Shown piece by piece: positions 63,169-64,000 of a stretch of 64,000 bases of DNA. The stretch is from Atrichornis clamosus (lineage: Eukaryota > Chordata > Aves > Passeriformes > Menuridae), in the NCBI GenBank assembly GCA_013400975.1, contig WBMZ01009466.1, positions 1 through 64,000 of the forward strand. Reading direction: 5' to 3'. The notes under the pieces were generated by a model. That model worked only from the letters and a program-made list of their open reading frames with translations. It did not search any database and was not told where the DNA came from. Positions within the stretch are counted from its first letter, which is position 1, and the number at the start of each line of letters is the position of its first letter. The translations under genes and the position numbers were made by a program.

Positions 63169-64000
63169 TTTAGCCTTATTCTACTTAGGTTTTTTTATTC
63201 TCCCTACTTTACCAAAACGATTTTGTGAGGCCCAGATAGCATAATAAACTTTTCTGCTTTCATTATAATATGTTATATTGTTCAAGAACTGTTGAAGGGC
63301 CTATAAAACAGGCATTGTAATATTTCACACTATTCTCTTGATTATCATGTCACTATTACATCAGATTGCATTGTACCAGGTTTATTTTGGAAATGGCTTG
63401 TGTGTTCTGTAATTATTATTGCACATGTTTCTAGAGCTTTTGTTCAACATGTTAAAACGGAATATATTAATCACTTGATCATTGTGCAGCTAATTTCTGC
63501 TCTTGGCTCTGTAATCTAAATCCAGAGTAGCTTCATTTGCTACTTTCTGACCAGAAAATAGCACACTAATATTTTTCCTATAATGTTCAGACTACTGTAA
63601 GATTCGTTTGATCTGCCATAATAGCTCTTTTATATTAATACCTTAGTAAGTGTTTCCAGACAAATGATGCCCTCATTAAATGCAGGAGATCATAGAAAGG
63701 GTCTTAATGGTCCTGTGCAGCTTCTAGAACATTAAGAATGTCCTTGAAATATTGTGGAAGCTCATGCAAATCCTGGCTCTGTGCCTCTCCATTTCAATAT
63801 ATGAGATTTGAGAATGTGGCAATGCAAATGTGTTGGTTTAAAAAGTTGGGACTTTGTTCCCTCAGAGATGCCTTAAAGAAATAAGCAATTGTGTTTGAAT
63901 CTCAAATGTATTATCACAGTAGTTAATTTGGTTAATTTTTAGTTTTATATTTGTGTCCTCATCAGACCAGAAGCATAATATTGTTGTAAACATTGTAATG
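63169..64000. other. AT-rich non-coding stretch at the window end
   Basis: No gene or repeat recognised. The section 63230-63660 is rich in TAAT-type and short palindromic motifs reminiscent of conserved regulatory DNA, without proof of conservation. Confidence 0.5.

Noticed and set aside
1..64000. CRISPR arrays, operons, tRNA or rRNA genes
   Set aside because: No regularly spaced direct repeats, no dense co-directional coding, and no cloverleaf or rRNA-like segment was seen. The sequence is eukaryotic non-coding DNA.

Overview
This window looks like AT-rich, gene-poor nuclear DNA from a bird. Two things in the sequence point there. First, there are many CR1 LINE 3' ends carrying the ATTCTATG-type tail. 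Second, two roughly 1 kb LTRs belong to a family I recognise as an abundant avian ERVL-type LTR (starting TGTATTGGGTTTGC or TGTATTAGGCTTGC, ending near CCACCCACCACA or CAACCCACTACA). I see no mammalian-type SINEs or L1, no bacterial operons, no CRISPR array, and no RNA gene I could support.

I could not recognise a single cellular protein-coding exon with confidence. The open frames are short and mostly what chance gives in AT-rich DNA, or are by-products of GC-richer repeats. The window is best read as an intergenic desert or part of a very large intron.

Layout. 1-2339: no gene. 2340-2830: a possible old LTR/leader-like segment with a diverged internal duplication. 3290-4418: a partial CR1 reverse-transcriptase ORF on the + strand, interrupted at 4011-4170 by the 5'-truncated 3' end of another CR1 (nested insertion). 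4419-18964: long unannotated AT-rich stretch. 18965-19077: CR1 3' end. 22245-23340: an old, degraded CR1/L3-like LINE on the - strand. 23650-23934: CR1 3' end with a perfect 9-bp hairpin. 30981-31989: a probable solo LTR followed by a (TA)n tract. 35052-35250: a small GC-richer, protein-like patch on the - strand. 35370-35453: CR1 tail. 46216-46300: fragment of CR1 reverse transcriptase on the - strand. 46790-47756: solo ERVL-type LTR. 56695-57137: two CR1 3' ends in tandem. 62161-63163: second LTR of the same family, with a perfect 5-bp target duplication. The remainder is unassigned.

The elements do not form a functional system. They are independent insertions of different ages in a neutral or regulatory landscape. 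Regulatory conservation may be present (candidates listed) but cannot be shown from one sequence. I found no convincing previously undescribed biological system. The observations most worth checking are the CR1-in-CR1 nest, the three LTRs, the old minus-strand LINE and the coding-like patch near 35.1 kb.
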